This document shows, one piece after another, positions 60,630 through 64,000 of a stretch of DNA of 64,000 nt. Origin of the DNA: Chamaecrista fasciculata (Eukaryota > Streptophyta > Magnoliopsida > Fabales > Fabaceae); contig QANZ01048112.1 of the NCBI GenBank assembly GCA_003254925.1, positions 186,225-250,224 on the forward strand, written 5' to 3'. The position numbers and the translations under genes are program-made. The notes under the pieces were generated by a model. The model ran no database searches. It saw only the letters and a list, made by a program, of their open reading frames with translations, and was not told the DNA's origin. Positions within the stretch are counted from its first letter, which is position 1; the number at the start of each line of letters is the position of its first letter.

Positions 60630-61960
60630 GAGTTGGAAACTGAGGTGGAAGACCTGCCATTTCCAAGCTCCCATTTAATGACTAAGGAACAACTAGAGGA
60701 AAAGAAGGATAAGGAGATAGAGGACTTAATAGGAAAACTAAAAGTCAATGCACCCTTATTAGAATTGGTTAGGAAAGTCCGTAGGTACACCAAGGTATTT
60801 AAAAACTTAGTTGAGAAAAAGAAAACATGCCAAAAGCAACTTCAACTAAGTCCTAGCATTTCAGCCCTTTTAGACCCTAAGTTACCTATAAAACGCAAGG
60901 ATCTTGGTTCATTTACCATTCCTTGCATGATAGGGAAAGCTGTAGTTAATGGAGCATTGTTGGATCTAGGAGTAGCCATCAACGTTATGTCCAAGTCATT
61001 CTACGATTCCTTGAATATGGACAGACTTAAGGACACAGGGTTGATTCTGCAATTAGTCGACAAAAGCAGTAGACGTCCCTTAGGAATAGTAGAAGATGTC
61101 CTAGTCAAGGTGAAAGATCTAATGTTTCCTGCCGACTTTTATGTCCTAGACACCAGTAGAGAAAAAACTACCGATTACAACACAATCTTAGGCAGACCCT
61201 TCCTACGGACTGCTAATGTCAATATTAGAATGAAGGATGGAAAGATCACTATGGACAATGGACATGAAAATATCACACTCACGATGTACAATTCGAAGAA
61301 ATCCGATGAATTCTCCGTGTTGGGAACACGAAGCATTTGTACATCCAGTAAAACTCTAGGAGACATGTCTAAAAAGGAGGATCTCGAACTTAAAACTCTT
61401 TTGAACTTAGTACCTCCTAATTATCCTACTCCGCATATACCTGAAATAGATCTCGAAGACATGAAACTTAGTTCACTCTTCGATGAAGAGGAGGAAGACC
61501 TCAAAACTTCCAAGGTTAAAAAGAAACCAGCACTTAAACAAAATTCTTCCAAACGTAAGGCTGTATGGCAGCCTGTGCACCACAAAAATAACCCAGCTAT
61601 AGCTCTGTGCTATAGTGTTTCTAGTTTTGCAGGAAAAGAGATAAGGGAAGAAGACTTTGATTGCCTACTAGTAGACAGTTACAAGCCCAAGACTCAAACC
61701 TCCATGTGTTCGTGCAAAAGCTTAGGCCTATGTGCTGAATGCCTAAGTATAGAGGAATGGTTCCATGTTGTAGATGCCGTGTGCAAGAACGCAACAGAAA
61801 GGATTCATGTGGACTTCATAGGCATCAACAAGGGGCTCGATCCCAAGCGAAAAGGAGTAATTGTTGAAGACATCGATCAGCCCAATGATTCATTCATCGA
61901 TGACGCAGGGATCACAGATAAAGGTACGATCGCTAATAAGTATGCACTTTACTGATTTAT
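60630..61960 (+). pseudogene. Athila-like protease region with long C-terminal extension
   Basis: The motif ALLDLGVAINVM near 60955-60990 corresponds to the plant gypsy DLGASINLM protease site, with VA in place of AS. NTILGRPFLRTAN near 61180-61220 is the second protease landmark. The preceding part is a basic/acidic linker (EEKKDKEIEDLIGKLKV). After the protease, about 220 residues follow with no RT motif but a cysteine cluster (CSCKSLGLCAEC, near 61711-61746) and EEWFHVVDAVC. I do not recognise that extension. Confidence 0.8.
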
Positions 61961-62138
61961 TATGCGAGACTACTATTATAGGACTAAATTGCATAAAACA
62001 CGTCGTTTTAGGATAAATAAGAAAACAAGATATCGGCCACGCATAAAACTTAAAAATCTTAAAAATAAGAAAGTGGTACGAAACCCTACCCAAGCCACGC
62101 TCTTCAAGGACGAGAACGACAACCGATGTGGACAAAGC

Positions 62139-64000
62139 TGTTGGGAATCCTAGGCGCCTAACGCAGAGGAAGCAAGAAAATAAAATAAAAAAATAGCGCC
62201 TAGGTCCTAGAATTCCCGAACGGATCCGCTAGCAGAATTTAAAACTTTTAGATAGTGGTATACCTCACAAGTTTCAATCGGATGGTTGTACAAGGCGTGT
62301 GCAAGGAGCCCACTCTCAGCGTTCTCCCTCTGCCGGTGATCCACACGAACAGTTTCTCGGACACCAAGGTGCTAGCCTTCCGTTCTTTTCTCCAAAAGAA
62401 CCAGGGACCAATCTACAGAACTCTGAACTCAATAACTCCTTCTTGAAACAGCAACAAGGTGGCGCATAGAAGAAACCCCCACAAGAACTCCTTCTTGCCT
62501 TTTCTTCTTTCACAAACCCTAGTTTTGGAGCCTAGTCGATTTTCACTAACTCTTAGCAAAAGTCAACTTTCTCTCTCTATGGGTGCAAAGGTGCGATTTT
62601 CTCTCTCTCTCTACAAGGAGGAAGAAAATCAAAGCTAGGGTTAGAATGCTTGTGTTGCTAGTGTATGGGACAAGTCGACTTGCCCCCTTATTTATAGGCA
62701 AAATATTTGGTGATTTAATTATTCCTAAAATCATGATATTCTGATAATATAATTATTTTAGGACTTGAATTTACAATTAAAATATTACCTTAATATTTCA
62801 ATTTAAATTCAAAATGCAATCTCTGAGGATCAAATGGAAGATCAAATCTTCCCATGGGACCCACAAGAGAAGGCGCCATCCCCTTTTATTTTTCTTTGGA
62901 ATTTTATAAATCAAAAACCTTCCCAATTCATGATTCACCAAAGATACTAAGAGGAGATCTCACCAAATCTGTTTGAATCAAATCTTTTGATATCTCCATC
63001 AAATCTTTTGAATTCAAACTTATTATTTGAATTAATAAAAAAATTTTATTTATCCAAATAATCCATAAGAGGCGCCACCCTCAATAATATTGGGGAATTT
63101 TGTAATTCAATAATTTCCCAACTTTTAGGAACCATATCTGAATTATTTTTTTCCCTTAATATTTTAATTGTAAATAATTAATCCCCATTAATCATTTGAC
63201 AATTATATTTAAACTTGTCCCACAAATTTAAATATTACACATCTGTAGATTAATTAAGACAAGACTCAATGTCCCAGACATTCTGCTGTGTCTTAAATCG
63301 TGCCACCGAAGTGACCCACGAATTAACCCTAATTCGTGTCCCTTTTAAAACGGTGTCCTGTTCCTGCTCGTGTGTGACCCAGCAGGCCCCACGTGATGTT
63401 GGCATCAAGTCATCTCCATGACCTACAAGTCGTGAGCGGACTCTAGTAAGCCATCACGACTACACAAAACACGTGAGTTATCGTTTTTACCAAAACGACT
63501 TAACCTTAGTACCTCCTTGTCAGAGACCCTATTGTCCTACGATATCTTGGTCATGGATTAGGCACAGGAAAGTCATCCATAATCCAAACCACAACTTTCT
63601 CGATTCCCTGAGTAAGTCCCAATTTCCTGAGTGGCCACTCTTTTCCCTGGACAGACTCATCGAGGGCGCCAGTTAGATATCTCTCATTTAATGAGGGACA
63701 AAATCCCATCTTGGCGAATCCACATTCCTCAGCACGACAATCAACCAAACCCGTACTTAGCCCTTATTACTACCCTGTTACGGGCAGCGTTAGACTAAGC
63801 CAAAGTCTGACAACTGCAACGCCGGAATAATGATGACCTCAGGTCTAAGGCATCGCGACAAGCGTACAGGAGAGGCAAGCTGATGACTAAACCCATGCAG
63901 GACTCTCCGGGTCAGTCCAGCAACTCGTAACCCCTTACGTAATTGCACCATGACTCTCGTCCCAGCATCTAGTGCATGCATCTCTATGCACCGAGGTCAT
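62139..64000 (-). mobile_element. Ty1/copia-type LTR (and possibly more), running off the window
   Basis: On the minus strand it ends GGATTCCCAACA at 62139, as in the copy at 1-384. A TATA box on the same strand at 62689-62697 supports this orientation. No primer site lies beyond 62139, so this is the outer end of a 3' LTR or a solo LTR. The other LTR end is not seen in the remaining 1.86 kb, so either the LTR is long (SIRE-like size) or part is interior. I find no coding domain here; small ORFs are not convincing. It truncates the Athila-like element. Confidence 0.65.
62689..62697 (-). promoter_or_regulatory. Probable LTR TATA box
   Basis: The minus strand reads GCCTATAAATAAGGGGG, about 550 bp before the LTR 3' end. 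It is the main reason to place this LTR on the minus strand. Confidence 0.6.

Larger units (their letters stand above)
57785..62138 (+). mobile_element. Ty3/gypsy Athila-like element, 3'-truncated
   Basis: The parts in order are the 5' LTR (57785-58808), a tRNA-Asp-type primer site, a leader, gag with zinc knuckle, and protease with an uncharacterised extension. No reverse transcriptase, RNase H, integrase or 3' LTR is present before a copia-type LTR cuts in at 62139. The gag style (FHLTLEGKALEWY, CPNHQYIEEQIVEYFCRGL) and the primer type fit Athila and its relatives. The gag-protease region is broken in about two or three places, so it is a fossil. The element sits in the inverted repeat copy. 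Confidence 0.82.

Overview
This window is a repeat-dominated stretch of a flowering-plant nuclear genome, probably a eudicot. I see no host protein-coding gene, tRNA or rRNA. The plant assignment rests on the LTR retrotransposon lineages present: Tat with an antisense ORF and two RNase H domains, an Athila-like element with a tRNA-Asp-type primer site, Tekay-like long LTRs with TGTAACACCCCG ends, and a copia-type LTR ending in TCCCAACA. The two N gaps and one isolated N show that this is a draft assembly of hard-to-resolve DNA.

The backbone (2198-57784) is a direct tandem array of a unit of about 2.17 kb. Eighteen forward copies can be phased and one more probably lies in an N gap. The left edge (2198-6870) is diverged and scrambled. 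The right edge ends with a unique 219-bp spacer followed by a single shortened copy in inverted orientation. Each unit is AT-rich and carries, in order, a pyrimidine-rich block, a nested hairpin, a (TA)n microsatellite, six degenerate 17-bp repeats, an accidental hydrophobic minus-strand ORF, and a poly(T)/poly(A) hairpin. I see no recognisable coding content in it. Two sequence subfamilies, local duplications, deletions at microhomologies and partly alternating variants point to repeated unequal exchange.

LTR retrotransposons interrupt and flank the array. Positions 1-384 are the end of a copia-type LTR that cuts a Tekay-like LTR remnant (385-2197). A minus-strand Tekay-like element (13575-17835) keeps one long LTR, its primer-binding site and about 0.9 kb of interior, and ends at an isolated N. 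A 5'-truncated Ty3/gypsy Tat element (30844-39153) keeps protease, reverse transcriptase, two RNase H domains, integrase, an antisense ORF region and the 3' LTR. An Athila-like element (57785-62138) keeps its 5' LTR, primer site, gag and protease, and is cut by a second copia-type LTR running to the window end (62139-64000).

All the retroelement copies are broken fossils. The biological interest lies in the 2.17-kb array: its architecture, its rearrangement junctions, and how the insertions sit in different phases of the unit.
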